Source: Hypholoma sublateritium FD-334 SS-4 (Eukaryota > Basidiomycota > Agaricomycetes > Agaricales > Strophariaceae). Taken from it: a DNA stretch of 64,000 nucleotides. Both the position numbers and the translations under genes were made by a program. Of the stretch, positions 11,325-24,776 are shown one piece after another. How positions within the stretch are numbered: position 1 is the stretch's first letter; each line of letters opens with the position of its first letter. The stretch is from positions 446,444 to 510,443 of the forward strand of contig KN817531.1 in NCBI GenBank assembly GCA_000827495.1, in the 5' to 3' direction. The notes beneath the pieces were generated by a model, which had not been told where the DNA came from, ran no database searches, and saw nothing but the letters and a program-made list of their open reading frames with translations.

Positions 11325-14300
11325 TCAGAGCTCGTCGTGTGACGGTCCTTCCGACGCAGCAGCGTCGCCCTCTGCCACGCCCAGCGGGTCGTGTTCCGGG
11401 TCTACATCTGCTGGTGGCTTGACGCTTCCCGCGGTGGCTGCGCCGGCATCCGCGAGGACGTTCGCGTCTGCAGTCGCCATTCGCGAGTGGATCTTGCCTT
11501 CCTCCGCGAGCCTCCTCGTCAGCTGCGCGATCTCCGTGTCGTATTCGTCCCACTCGGGTATCTGACGCGCACGCGCGAGCTTGGGCTCTTTCTGTGTCAG
11601 TTGAATTAAAGCGTTGTTCAGCGGAATGGTCGTGGTATAAATGAAACTGCCGAAAGTACGCACGGTCAGTGGATTTTGGCACAGGTCGATGGTCTTCGCG
11701 CGATGCAGGCGATCCTTACTGCACCACGTCTCGCACTACAATAGTGGATAGCAAGTCAGATTATTCGAATCTAGATAACAGACAAGAACTCACCCATAGC
11801 CAATCTTCGTCGAGCGAGAACTAGGAATTACCTGATTAATTACGAGCATACACCGATGATAATCCACCTACGATGGGCACTTGGTCCTGAATATTGTTGG
11901 GCAAATCTGAAGAAAGAGAGTTAGAGAAATGATAGCTCCGATGAAGATAATCCTCACCTTGATCGAGGTTGGCCAAAGAGTTGGGGTCCGCCGACAGCTG
12001 CTGATATTGACCACGAAGGATATCCTACCAGTGCGGATGAGTAACCTCCAACACGTAAACCAATATCAGAATACATACTCCAGCAGCGAGCTTGATTGAA
12101 ATAAAGAACGTCGATTAATGAAAGCCTGGATTCGATAACATAAAACCATACCTGTCTGAACCTCACAAGATCAATCACATACAGCGCACTGCAGAAATTG
12201 ACCCGCATTCATCAGATGATGTTAAGCAACAGAAATTGCATGCGCACCTGATATGATACGATTTCCCTCGCAAGAACTCCCTCCAATACCCAGTCTTCCA
12301 AAAGCGGAACCCTTCCATGTCCGTGTTATCGTCGCCCATTGGGGTGTAGCCATACGGTGCGCCTTGGAGGTCGAGATCAACAAGCTCCTTGAGGTCCGCT
12401 CGCACGATCTGATCCGCGTCGACGAAGATAACCTTTTTGAGGTCCATGGGGAACAGAACGTCCAGGAAGAGAATTTTGTACGCCCAGATAATGCGCTGCT
12501 TTTCGGTCTGGGCCCGCAGCCATGATGGCCATTTGTACGTCACGAGCTCGTAGTCGAAGTTGTACTCTTTCGCCATATGCGGTATGAATTCCTTGATTGG
12601 TAGTTAGTACTCAGCAGAAGTCGTAGAAAAAGGAGCCATTACCAAGAAGGATGGGGACAGGAAGTTCTCTATGAACCAGAACTTGACGGTACTGTTTGTG
12701 TTCCTCAAGACGCTCAGAATCATGATGCCGACAAATCGCTACAATTCTGAATCAGTACAAGATACATGCCAGCGTTGAAACTGAAAGGTCACCTCGTATA
12801 GAAGGCCCGACGCGACGGTGAAGATGTTGATATCCGCCTGTTGCTTGACAGTCACCACATCTGTGCTCACCACGTCCTCTTTACCCTTGAACATGGAGAA
12901 GACCCTGAATATTCTGCGGTAAGCCATAAGCACGGGCAGATCCAGCATGTGGATAAACGTACTTGTTAGAAAGGTCGTCGAACAGCCCCTTCGAGCCCTC
13001 TTCCTCAGCCTCCGCCAGCACATCTGCAATTTCTTGTCCTGGAAGCCGGGAGAAGCGGGGATATAGAGTGAGGCCTTCGAAGCTCGTGACGGTAATTTCA
13101 TTTCCGGCCTCCTCAACAGTCGGGCTCTCCCAACCTTCGTTTCCGGCACTGTCAAGCTTGAATACCGCCCTTCCTCGCCCTGGTCGGATCTCCAGTTGGA
13201 ACACGCCAGGCGTGGCCTTGAACTGGAAGTAGCCCAAATTGGCAACAACTTGCGTATCGTCGATTTGCGCACCGTCGCCGGTGACGAGCTGCACTTGGAG
13301 TCCCCGCGGTGGAGTCTGTGTGCTACTTTCGCGGGCGTGGCCTTCGATGACGATGTAATCGAGCTGGAAGATCGCCTCGACGACGTTATCCCCAGGGAAA
13401 AGCTTGCCGAGTTGGATGTTGTCGAGGTCATATAGAGCCTCGCTGGGGCGAACGAGCCATGCCGTTGGTACATCCATGGCCAGGGTATAGATAGGATCAA
13501 TGGGCATATCTTCGAAGACAGTCTGAGGATGCACGATTTGTCTGCCCTTCGGTATCAACGAGCTGCTTCGTCACTCATGATAGGACGGCGGTTACATACC
13601 CATTGGAATCAAACGATAACGCTTGTAGGAGATTGTATCGATAGAATCGTTTCAAAGGGACCTGAAATACTGTCAAAAACTTGTCCAAACAAAATTTATA
13701 ACAGGCTTACATCGTTATATCGCCCAGGGTTGAGATGAATTTCGACGTGAATATCAGGCAAACTTGATAGCCACTGCAAAATGATCAATACACAACCACT
13801 ATCATGTAGCTCGTTGGAACCCACCGTTATGAGGCCAGACCATTTCTGCCCAGTTTCACTTAATGGATCTAGTACCACCGCAATATGGTGGATCGCCGTC
13901 GCGTTGTCGCCGAACTCAAATTTGCTAGAAGAACAATATGTTGATGTCAATTTTCCGTCCGTTGAAAGGAAGGGACTCCACCCACGTATAGTTGGACTCC
14001 AAAAGCTTGTAACTGGTTTGTCTGGGCTGCGGAGGGGCGTCGAAAAGCCCGCTCTCACTGGGGTCAGGCTGGTGTGTCGATGCAACGACGGATGCGACCA
14101 TAGAGACAATATCAGCGTGCAGGTATCTGTAAAACCTGATGAGGGCGTATTTCCAAGGGACCGAGAATATACGGACTTGTCTTCGATCAGCTGAGGTGCT
14201 ACAGCCGAGAGCGCTTTCACCACCGGTTCAGCACGCTTCCGGCTTTCGTATTCCTCAAGCGCTGCGAAATCCGGCTTCTGGAAGTCATCCGGAGCAATTG

Positions 14301-17300
14301 GACCTACGACCTGATTTCGAGAATGAATCAGCAGCGTTCATGTCACCACCCAGATGACATATACTCACTCGGCCATTCACAACCAAGGCCGCTTCTCCTG
14401 GAACCAATTGGATTGTCCTCGCCACAAGCCGGCTGGTCTTCACGTATTCAACATACTCTTCGGGTAAGATACCGCTCAACGATATGCCCCCACTCAAGCT
14501 CTTGAATGCGTCTCTCTGGCCGATAGGGATCTGAGTGCTTTCGCTGGGGACAACTGGACCGTCAAGGTCAAGCGCCGACAGGAGAGACGCTGGGGTGGCC
14601 TTCGACAACAGCTGGCGGATGTGCAAGTGGGCCAACATCCACGATGTTGGCGGGCGAATATCTTTCTCTGAGGCATTGGGCGAGATGGGATTGTGAATGA
14701 ATGCAATCCTTGTCTTGGATTCAGCTGTCTGGAAAGATATGAACGGGGTGCTACATGAATTAGAGGTAGGGAAAACCTACAAGAGACGTGATTGCTTCCT
14801 TGATTAACGAACGGCCAGCTTCACTGTCGAGATCGGCAACAATATACAAACTTTCAGAAATTGCCTCGAATTCAGCTGCTATGAGGCTCCACGTCAGTAA
14901 TGTAAGTCATAAATAGAGGGAAGGAAACATACAAGAATAGAGATATGTCGCAGGAGAAGCACGGAAACGCGTCTTGCCAAATACGTCGGGAAGGTTGAAA
15001 ATACGAAGATTTCCACCGGTGCTAGAGGGATAGATATAGCTATTGCGCCGTAGATTTGTTGTCGGAAGATCGTAGAACCAGTTGGCCATCGTTTCTCCAT
15101 AATTTCCATCAGCTAGGGCGCCTGTGTATACCTGTAACAAAGAAATCGCGTTATTCCTTTTCTTGTGTTAATGCTAAAGAGTTCGACCCACCTTCTCTTG
15201 CAGAAAAGCGATTTGAACCGCGACTTCGGCTTGCAGATTACGAAGAAGATCCTAATATTACTGGTCAATACGCCCCTTCGACGGACTAACAGAGGAAAGA
15301 CGTACATCGTTGAAATCGAAATGCTTTCCATTGAAGAACGCATGCCCGCCAGCAGATTTGGACAGTGTGGCACCTAAGCGGTCCGCATACAATCCAATCT
15401 TCTCAAACGGGACGGTTTCCTCGGGCTGGTCATCGAAAATCGAAGCTAAAGTCGGGATGAGCTCCTCAGGTTTCTCTTCGCCTTCCGATTGGTGCAGGCG
15501 GTCGTATATTGTGCGCACAGCTTCCCATTGTACTGTCTCCGTTCGCATATGCGGTGGTAGTTGCAGTTGTGCGAGCTATTTGTACGCATGTGTTTAGTTC
15601 ACTATCCGACATCGAGAGGTTTTGAATGCAAAGAACATACAGCCGACAGGAATTCGAGAGTTTTTCTTCGACCGTGATTTGTAATCAAGTGATAGAACAG
15701 CTTGGCCATTTTCCTACCTACCAAGGCCAATTGTTTGAGTACATCTCCGGGATAAGCAAAAATCAACTGACCGTCGTCACTATCGGACACCGGCACCATT
15801 CCAAATCGAAGAGGAATGTCACGATTTATAATGCTTGATACAGCACCAGCAAGGAAGTTCAAGGTGCTAATCTTCGACAAATCAACGACGAGAATGACAT
15901 TGAACAAGTTGGCTTTGATATTAGGGAGAGCTCCAGGGTACATAGGTCGGAGGAGCTATTCAATGGAACAGAACCAAATCAGTACCTATAGAAAAAATAG
16001 GAGTGTAGATACATACCGCAAGGAGTGAGGGACTCCACCGTGCATATCTAGGCCAAAGAAATTGGGGCAGGAAACAAAGAAAAACGATAGCCACTCACCG
16101 CTTGTCCTTCTCCATATCGTTCCACCACACAATGACATCACCTCCCTCTGGCCTATCACTTGCGTCAAACACTGCGTCCATCGCGGCCCCACCCCGCTGG
16201 GCTTCAGAAATGGCGGAATGTGTCAACACTTCGAAGGCCTGGGTGCTATCGAGTCCCTGGGCCACCAAGTTTTCGATGACGCCCTTCTCCTTCTTCAGTA
16301 ACTTCAGAAGCCCGAATGGGTGCACTACTTTCGGCTCAACCTGTAGGCCGTTGAGCCACATCGCATTGAGACCTTGTTGGACGCGAAGCGAATTTTCATG
16401 GAGCCCGTCTTCAAGACTTTCGTTCACAACAACGCGTCTCGCGACGGTGGTCATATATTTTGGGAAATTTTGAGAGAGTTGCGTCAAGGTATTTAGAGGG
16501 GAAGATGACGAGGTAATTATTTGGGCAGTTTGTGCTCCAAGGTCTGGAGATGATCAAACTTAAGAGACAATTAGCGTTGGGTGACGACTGGCGGACTTAC
16601 TTGCGAACTCTTCTGCTGTTAATGGGACGCTGGCATCAGGGGCAGAAGTGTTTTCGGGATGACTGAAGATCAGAGAAAGAACAGGATCGACGGGTTCTTC
16701 TTCCTGCTCCGAGTCAGATTTAGAGGTAGACCTACTTCCACCTATAATCGAGTTCGTTTTCATATTGTAAGAACTCCTACCAAACGACTTACCTTCCGTG
16801 TTGGTGTTCCGGTCATCAAGTGCAAGGTAGTCCATTTTCTTCAGATCGAGAGCCACGCCATATCCAGACAAGAAATTTCTCGCCTCAGAGGGGGCTGCAG
16901 GCGGAACATGCCTAAAGACATACTCCACATGGGGGTCGAGCCGATTGGTGAGCTTCATCAAGTATGTGTGCAACTCGCGGAAGTTCGACGATGTCAACGA
17001 CGCGTAGAGAATGGCCGTTCGGGGAGGGCGTTCGAGAATAGCGGCCGGAGGTGGAAAGATGTGGTCAAATGTGAGAAGTTTGGGTCTAGCTTGAGGGCTG
17101 GAGGGGAAGATATGTCAATGGATTAACTCCGAAGCAGCAGGCGAACGTACGCGTCGGTGTTGGACACCTTTGGGGGATCAATAGCCTCTACTCCAGCTAA
17201 ATGGGCTAGAGTTTCGACGTCGCACACAACCTTCCCATACCAATCTACCCATGAGCCGCAGGCTTTCCCCTTGTCATATTTACTTTCCGCGCCCAACTCT

Positions 17301-17731
17301 CCCTGGGTACCGTCGTAATAACTATAGAAGGCTTCTAACTTCGGAGTTGCCGCGTGCATTGCAAGATTCATTTGTATTGTGTTCAAGACGCTGATGTCGC
17401 GGATAATCCCATTGTCGATTCCTATTTCTAAAGCAGTTTGTAGGATCGCCTCCGGTGACAGTGTGTTGGACGAAACCAGGCCATCGGGCCCAGTTAGAAG
17501 ATCAACGTAAGTGAAGAATTCGTCAGGGTTTTCTAAAGAGACAGTTTCTCTACGTTTTGCTCGGCGTTAGTGACCTACTCTGTTCGCCGAAGTAAAGACT
17601 TACAGAATCTCTGAGAGAAACGGAGGTGCTGGCCATGATGACCTCAATTCCACCTTTACAGGTGGGCTCGACGAACCAGCGACCTGGAGTGCGGAAAAGG
17701 CTGCCACAAGCAGCCGTAAAGCGCTTTTCAT
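11325..17731 (-). CDS. UGGT: UDP-glucose:glycoprotein glucosyltransferase (ER folding sensor)
   Basis: ER-luminal enzyme that re-glucosylates N-glycans of misfolded glycoproteins so they re-enter the calnexin cycle. The start at 17731 gives a hydrophobic signal peptide ([20 protein letters not shown]) followed by the family-typical [21 protein letters not shown]. The N-terminal part (thioredoxin-like domains in this family) is read through many short exons, for example [10 protein letters not shown] and GSWVDWYGK near 17.2-17.4 kb. The C-terminal GT24 catalytic domain lies at about 11.65-12.9 kb. It shows [13 protein letters not shown], then [10 protein letters not shown], then [14 protein letters not shown], then [10 protein letters not shown], then [13 protein letters not shown] (the DxD metal site) and [10 protein letters not shown], ending with [12 protein letters not shown] joined to KEPKLARAR. 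The last four residues are HDEL, an ER retrieval signal, so the protein is complete at both ends. Head-to-head with NMD3. I did not fix every intron in the N-terminal half. Confidence 0.95.
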
Positions 17732-18019
17732 GTTCTGTGTCGAGAGGATAGATTGCCTAGGTATTCATATGGTCGACGTGGTAAGAGTGTAATTAGCATC
17801 AACAGGAACCGCGACACGTCAACTTCGTGGGGACTTATCTGATAAGATAGAACGAGATTGTACATTAATCACGGGACCGAGATTTTTCATCTTCCTGGGC
17901 CGACGATGACTCTTTCCTGTCTTTGAAATAGCTTTCTTAGCTTACTAAACCCACCATCTCTGAGGTTTATAACCTCTCGACGTCCCCAGAAAACCTCATT
18001 AGCCTCGTAGCTCAGGATA
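17732..18019. promoter_or_regulatory. Shared divergent promoter of UGGT and NMD3
   Basis: The 288 bases between the two start codons must hold the promoters and 5' leaders of both genes. No clear TATA box is visible on either strand. This inference comes from gene layout alone. Confidence 0.6.
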
Positions 18020-20006
18020 ATGGAATTCGTCGCGGGCCCAGCTGTCCATCGCGTCCTATGCGCCGATTGCGGTATGATCTAATCTTTTCTACCTACTCTT
18101 CTTCTTCACTAATAACGATTGCAATACAGGTACACCCATCGTCCCAAATTCTGCGAATCTATGTGTCGCTTGTCTCAGAAATACGTGCGTCGCACGCTTT
18201 TCGTGTATCAGCATGTTCCAACATAACGACCCGGTAGCGTCGATATCACGGAAGGAATACCCAAGCAAGGTGCGTACCCATTGATTATGTTGCGATGTAG
18301 ATTTTAACAACCTCAATACAGCTTCTGTATCTTTCTGTCGTAATTGCGAACGATTCCTAGCACCCCCCACATCATGGACACTCGCAAAACCGGAATCAGC
18401 AGAACTACTATCAATTTGTCTGAAGAAGCTGAAGGGACTGAATAAAGTTCGGTTAACGGAGGCGCACTTCATTTGGACGGAACCGCATTCAAAGCGGTTA
18501 AGGGTGTCTATGACGATACAAAAAGAGGTGCATAGTGTTATATTTATCAATTTTATTTAGCTAACCATCTTCCAGGTTCTAACAAACACGATACTAGAAC
18601 AAACCTTCGAGATTGAATACCTTGTCCAGCACGGTCAGTGTCCCGATTGCGCAAAACTCGCTGCCAAAAATACGTGGAAAGCTGTCGTCCAAGTCCGACA
18701 AAAAGTCCCTCACAAGCGTACTTTCCTTTATCTCGAACAATTGATTCTCAAACACAACGCACAAAAGGATACAATATCGATCAAGGAAACTCGCGACGGT
18801 TTGGACTTCTTCTACAGTCAGAAAAGTCACGCCTTGAAGATGGTAGAATTTTTGGCTGGTGTAGCACCGATAAAGTGAACTCTCAATCTTCATACACGGT
18901 GATCTATGTGCTGAATCCCATCTAGGTCAAAAGCATCTGAGCAGTTACTCTCCTCAGATATCCACAGCAGCACGGCAAATTTCAAATACACCTTCTCCGT
19001 CGAGATCGTGCCAGTCTGTAAAGACGATCTTGTCTGCATTCCCCTAAAACAAGCCCGCAACCTCAGCAATATCAACCCCCTTGCCATCTGCACGCGCGTT
19101 GGCAGTTCGCTCCAACTGCTCGATCCCCAGACGCTGCAAACCTGCGACATCCCCGCGCAGATATACTGGCGTGCGCCGTTTGACTCGCTCGCCTTCGTCA
19201 CCGACCTCGTCCAGTTCACGATCCTCGACATAGAGCCCGACCATACACGCAAGCGCGGTAAGCTTGTGCTCGCCGATGCACAGGTCGCGCTCGCCGGCGC
19301 TTTCACATCGTCGGCATCGAAGTCAGACGACGACAGCATGGACTACGACGGCGTAGGGAACACCGCGCAAGTGTACCACACGCGCACGCACCTCGGCGCG
19401 ATTCTCCAGCCGGGCGACACTGCGCTCGGCTACTTCCTCACGAACGCCAACTACAACTCGGACCACTTCGCGGAGCTCCCCTCCGCGCGCGTGCCGGATA
19501 TCATCCTCGTGAAGAAGACGTACCCGAACCGCCGCAAAAAGAGCAGGGCTCGCAACTGGAAGCTGCGCAGTATCGCGAAGGAGGCGGGCGAGGACGGCGA
19601 GACGAGCGGCGCTCGCGGCGCTATTGGCCGTATGGGCGGCAGGGACACTAAGAAGGTCGAGCAGGACTACGAGCTGTTCCTGCGCGACCTTGAAGAAGAC
19701 CCCGAGCTCCGCTCCGGGATTAACCTGTACAAGGCGCCCGAAGTCACGATGGCGGGACCCGAAGCGCCGGCGACGAAGAAATCGAAAAAGAGGGCCCAGT
19801 TCGCGATGGATGTCGATGAGGCCGTGGTGCCTGAGGTTGTCGAGGTCGTAAATTCGAGCAATATTCCTAATCCAGAGGAAGAAGATGAAGACGAAGTTGA
19901 CTTCCCTGATATTAAGCTTGACGAGCTTTTGGAAGGCTTTGACGAGATGACGCTTGGTGCCGGTGGTGAAGCGGAGCATGACGAAGGCGAGCATGAACAG
20001 AGTTAG
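18020..20006 (+). CDS. NMD3: 60S ribosomal subunit nuclear export adaptor NMD3
   Basis: NMD3 binds the pre-60S subunit and recruits the Crm1 exportin. Six exons (18020-18071, 18130-18184, 18238-18269, 18322-18527, 18576-18874, 18926-20006) give 574 aa, close to the usual ~500-520 with an extended acidic tail. The N-terminus shows the family's four CxxC zinc motifs: CADCG, CVACL, CRNCERF and later CPDCAKL. These are followed by ITEGIPKQ and a long conserved body (RKSRARNWKL, EQDYELFLRDLEEDPELRSGINLYK). The C-terminus holds a basic run (KKSKKR), an acidic run (PEEEDEDEVDFPDI), then LDELLEGFDEMTL. The last is a leucine-rich stretch in the place of the known nuclear export signal. Convergent with the first DUF6534 gene, 80 bp apart. 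Confidence 0.96.
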
Positions 20007-20086
20007 ATGGTGTTGTTGCTAAGCTTAGCCTACATGGACACTTTGTATTCACAGTTTAAAACTATAAGATACGTGCCAGAGTGTCA

Positions 20087-21577
20087 TCAATGCAATGATG
20101 TAGACGAACTTTCTACGTGCAACCAAGAGGAGCTGAAGCCTGTTTGATCATGTCTACGAAATATGAAACCGCTTCTCTGGGGTGATTCGGAGTCGATCGC
20201 GCTGATTGGTTTCTCCGACTCGTTCCATGCGGGGTATGTTGTTGAATGAGAGTTTGATATTACCTTGACACGACTATTCAGGACAGCCATCATTGAGTTC
20301 GAATACGTCTTCGCCAAAATGAACGTCACTGCCACATAGTATTCTGGATGGCCTGGAAGGTTCACGAGGACAAGGAGGATGGCCGCCAACGTTGCTATGA
20401 TTGGACAAATATTAGTCACAGAATTGTTAACCCCACTACTGGCAAAACAAAGGAAGATTCTGACCAGTAACACAGCCGGTTTCGATAGACAGTCTAATCA
20501 GTCTCACAACGATTCTATGAGTATTCTCAAACCCCGAATCACGTTTCTTCAGCTAAAATATCAAGGTCATTTTCGGCTACTTCAGATTGTGTGTGCGACG
20601 GGTGGTGGTAAAAATGAATCAAGTACTCACGTAATATGTCATTAATGCTGCAATAACCATATCACAAGCAAGACTGCTCGCTCCCCACAACTGAAAATGA
20701 GCGATAAATATCAACCCCATGTATGCAACTTTCCGGACGCCTAGACGTAAATTTCACTTACACTTATAGCGGTAGAAGATGTAGTGGTTGCTATTGTCTT
20801 GTTAGAGATTGACTCTTTAGTTTGTACCGTTAGTGCGACTGACGCTGCAAATTGACATATTGAAAGCTATAAAAATTGCCACTCCGACTTGAGAAAATAA
20901 TATGATCTGAAGCATAGCCTCGCATGACACTCACCATGCTTATTAGTGCTACTGCATACTTTGACCTTGTCAGCACAGCTACTCGATAGCAGTAAAATGC
21001 TTGAGATAGTATTGCGACTGCCAAAAGGGGACAGCGCGTTAGTTACGGGCGCTTAACGCCGGGAGACGAAAGGTACTTAGTACGTACTCAAGCCAGTCAG
21101 CAGCGCGACCGAATACCACGAAGTGCTGGTTTGTTCGATTACTTCTGGGTCGGTATAGACGAAGGTACAGAATTGGACAATGTCGCGTGTGACGGCCACG
21201 CTTTGGATTGTCTCGAGCACGAACTCCAGGAAGACGACCAGTTTGAGAACGCCATTGTCCCTCGGAAAGACAGTGTAGTAGAGATCTCAAAAGTTGAATT
21301 AGCCCAAATATTCTATTGTATCAGTGAATACCATTTACAGACTTGAACGCATAAAATGCCGTATAACATCCAATTTGCCATAGTTCCCACGAGCTTATAG
21401 TGATTAACGCGTCAGATGGCGGCACATTTTCAAATATCGGGAAGATGCTATTTACACCAACTATTATACTAGACGGAGCTTTCCATCAGCAGAAATAATC
21501 GTATACGAACATATGAATACTCACCGCGTGTATACGAGCTCAGGTAGCTTGGACACGGGCCTAGGGGAAGGAGGCAT
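20087..21577 (-). CDS. DUF6534-type seven-helix membrane protein, paralog 1
   Basis: Predicted polytopic membrane protein of a family expanded in Agaricomycetes, function unknown. Exon 1 is 21577-21525 (MPPSPRPVSKLPELVYT), then a 13-nt microexon 21468-21456 (encodes RIIVG with flanking bases), then exon 3 from 21393 (LVGTMANWMLYGILCVQ). Further exons read DLYYTVFPRDN, then LETIQSVAVTRDIVQF, STSWYSVALLTGLS, LSQAFYCYRVAVLTRSKYAVALI, LWGASSLACDMVIAALMTYY, and the C-terminal signature LPGHPEYY..AKTYSNSMMAVLNSRVKV, which is the basis for the DUF6534 call. No frame break seen. Closest neighbour in sequence is paralog 2 just upstream: the last exons are alike even at DNA level, so these two look like the youngest duplication. 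Internal introns beyond exon 3 were placed only approximately. Confidence 0.85.
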
Positions 21578-21962
21578 CGTCAAAATGATGGAAACGCCTC
21601 CGAACGAAAGACTTTATACTAGAGGAATTGTTATATGTACACCTTATGTTGAGATGCCATCGTTCCGTCCACATTCTACCTCTCGGTTTCTTCTGATATT
21701 GACATACTGAGGTGATTCACCTGAGGTATGGATACAACTCATGGGAAATTATTTCCAAAACTTGGCGTATATTTCATCCGCAATACTGAAACCGCCGAAC
21801 GCATCTATCACCTAAGCCGACCGTGCGCTGAGCGCTGATGTAGATGTGACAAAAGGGTCTTGCTTGATGCTGTAATACAGGGACACTCTGCATTCGCACC
21901 ACAACTACATTTTGAATAGAGAGTCAATCATATTGTAATTAGTTATGATGCAGGCGAACTTT
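21578..21962. other. Intergenic between DUF6534 paralogs 1 and 2
   Basis: 385 bases holding the upstream region of paralog 1 and the 3' end of paralog 2, which lie head-to-tail on the minus strand. AT-rich; no gene seen. Confidence 0.5.
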
Positions 21963-23417
21963 TCATGGCAGAGTGCGAGAGGAATTAAAGGTTGTATCGT
22001 CTTCCCTATGAAACATAATGTCCCCTGACTCGCCTACCGAACAAACTAGTTCCTCCACCTCATTCCATGTGGGAGATGCCGTTGGACGTGAGTTTGATAC
22101 TACCTTGACACGACTATTCAAAACCGCCATCATTGAGTTGGAATACGTCTTCGCCACAATGTATGTCACTGCTATATAGTAATCTGGTTGGTCTGGAAGG
22201 TGCACCAGTACAAGGAGGATGGTTGCCAGTATTGCTGTAATAGGATAAATGTCAGTCGCGGGATTATAACACAATAACTTGAAAAGAAGACCACTGACCG
22301 GTAACACACCCCGTCTCGATAGACTGGACGGTCAGCCTCACAACGATGCTATGAACCCTTTCGAATTCCGAATCGTGCTTTTTTAGCTACATAATGAGAT
22401 TTAGCACGTGGTGGGGGCGTCGATGAGGGTCTCAATCATAAATGAATGTGTCACGGTTTACTCACATAGTATGTCATTATTGCTGCAATGACCACATCAC
22501 AAGCAAAGCTGCTTGCACCCCATAACTTGAAATGAATGGTCAACGTTAGGACAATGTGTATTCAAAATCACGATTTCTATCGGGATAGCAAGCTTACGTT
22601 GATGGAAGTGAGAGATGTATTGGCCGCTAATGTGATGTTGGATATCGACTCTTTTATCCGCACCATTACTGCAATGGATGCCGCAAATTGGCAAAGTGAA
22701 AGCTGTAAAACATAACAGGTTTCCTGAGAAAATATTATAAAAAGCCAAGACTTAACCTCACCATCATTATAAGCGCCACCGCATATTTTGATTTAGTCAG
22801 CACAGCGGTTCGAAAGCAATAGAATGCTTGAGTGAGTGACGCGACTGCCAAATGGGGACAGGTGTTAGCGACGGGCGCTTATAATCAGCGCTTGGCGCTC
22901 AATGCTCAAAGAGAAAAGATAATACGTACTCAAGCCGGTCAGGAGGGCCACCGAGTACCACGAAGTACCGAGCTGTTCGACTATAACTGAGTCGGTATAC
23001 ACAAAGATACAGAACTGGACAAGGTCATGTGTGACAGCCACGCTTTGGACCGTCTCGAGCACGAGCTCTAGGAAAACGATTATTTTGAGAGCGGGATTAT
23101 CCTTCGGAAAAGCGACGTAGTAGAGATCTCGACATTGGAATTAGTCCAATGGTTTCATTCCATCAATTGTGATCACTTACAGACTTGAACCCATAGAACG
23201 CCATATAGGATCCAATTTGCCATGGTGCCTACCATCTAAGGTGATAGACATCAGCTTCCGGGTCATCTCAATCACTGTGCAGAAATAATTTACAATAGTG
23301 ATTATACTAGAAGGATGTTTTCAGCAAGAAACGAGCAGTAGACACCATGCAAAGAAATGCTCGCCGTCTGTATACGGACTCAGGTAACCTGAACACGGGA
23401 GGGGAAGAAAGAGACAT
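21963..23417 (-). CDS. DUF6534-type seven-helix membrane protein, paralog 2
   Basis: Same family and exon plan as paralog 1. Exon 1 23417-23365 (MSLSSPPVFRLPESVYR), 13-nt microexon 23306-23294 (RIITI), then MVGTMANWILYGVLWVQ. The core reads VLETVQSVAVTHDLVQFCIFVYTD, then VEQLGTSWYSVALLTGLS. The C-terminus has LPDQPDYYIAVTYIVAKTYSNSMMAVLNSRVKVVSN and a short acidic tail. The donor after exon 1 reads GC rather than GT (CG|GCGAGC), where paralog 1 has GTGAGT at the same place. This is either a GC-AG intron or a splice lesion. The rest of the gene looks open. Divergent from the P450 gene, with 1.4 kb between starts. Confidence 0.82.
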
Positions 23418-24006
23418 TGCCAATATAGTGACATGATTTCCGTCCCAATGAAAAGATATATAGGAACATAGCTATATTCACACATTTCCTGTTGAGATAG
23501 TCTCGCTACTCTGGCCCATTCAAGTTTTACTGGCACATAGGCCCCTTTTACATTCTACCAAATCCGGTCTCTCTAACATTGACACACTGTTCGCGCGATC
23601 TCGGTACATATCATATATACTAAGCACCGTTGTTCTGACATTGACACAGTACTGAGCTTATTTTAACTAGGGACGACTTTTCAAAGCTACCTTCAAGCGT
23701 TCGCTGAATATTAGGTATAAGTACTGTCTATACCCACTCAGATACGGCTTTTTAGGGCCCATTTTATCTTGTTTCTTGGTGACAGAGTTCACTTTGTCCA
23801 GTCTTGAATTATCAAATGATGCATCAATATCAGACCGCTCACTCCCAGAGTCACTGGCAATACTTACATCTCATGACATTCTCATTTCACTGAGTACTCC
23901 TTTAGAGACTCCGAGCCTATGATGACGCTCAGTGGTATCACTCAACTCACAAATGAGTGTCATGGTAGCTTCGTCGACACTCGCACTGCGTTCAAAATTT
24001 TCTAAT

Positions 24007-24074
24007 TTCGGGAAAGAGTCCCACAACCGTGTCATTCCGGGATAGAGTCCCACAACTGTGTCATTCCGGGAATG
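24007..24074. repeat. 29-bp tandem repeat, about 2.3 copies
   Basis: Two adjacent units, 24007-24035 and 24036-24064, differ at only three positions (core gagtcccacaaccgtgtcat / gagtcccacaactgtgtcat). A third unit begins at 24065 and breaks off after cgggaa. The unit length is not a multiple of three. Confidence 0.8.
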
Positions 24075-24770
24075 TCCGACACCCTTCATCCAAGCACCAC
24101 GCCTCAGTTGAACTTCCTCCTCCTCGCCGTCATCTTCTATGACAACCATCGGCTTGATCAATTATCGTTTGCAACAAAAAGTTGAAAGTTGTGCTAGGAC
24201 TACTGGTTCTTTTCTGTGCTGAGCTCCGTCCGCAGCTCTAAAATCAGAGGGGTTTTCCACGCGTTCTATTCATATGTAGGCTCGTGTCTTGCCAGTGCGC
24301 AGTTGCTCCGCATGATTGATATATCAGTAAGAAAATCACTTTCAAACTTTGCATATTTCGGGACCATATCAAAGCCGCATCTCTTACTCAACTTCTTAGG
24401 GCTGAGCGCTGATATATGATATTCGATCAACCGAATAAGCTGCCACCATCGCGTCTTTGTTTTTTTTGTCAGATGCATCTGATCGCGACCCACTCTCCGA
24501 ATTAAGCGTGCGCTCGAGAAGATATGCTATGACTTGACGATGTGCCACTAGGCCCAGTTTCCAAACTTGCAACTGACATACGGGAATGCAGTGCGCCGTG
24601 CCACATCTTGCCGCACTGCAGTCTGCAGAGCACTGGGTCTGCGACGTGCGTGATGGGCGGAAAATCCCTTGCCGGTATGGCAGGTATTGATATCTGATTA
24701 TCTTACGCTTAGCTTGAATGTTGTCCAGCGTTACAATATATTGCTATCTTAAATGAAACTTCTAGCTTCT

Positions 24771-24776
24771 TATAAA
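24771..24776 (+). promoter_or_regulatory. TATA-like box of the P450 gene
   Basis: TATAAA sits 89 bases upstream of the P450 start codon, a plausible spacing for a fungal TATA element with a short leader. Inference from motif and position. Confidence 0.45.

Noticed and set aside
23871..24161. Acidic 96-codon minus-strand frame (VVIEDDGEEEEVQL...)
   Set aside because: Part of it is made by a 29-bp tandem repeat that shifts frame each unit; no homology or splice context.
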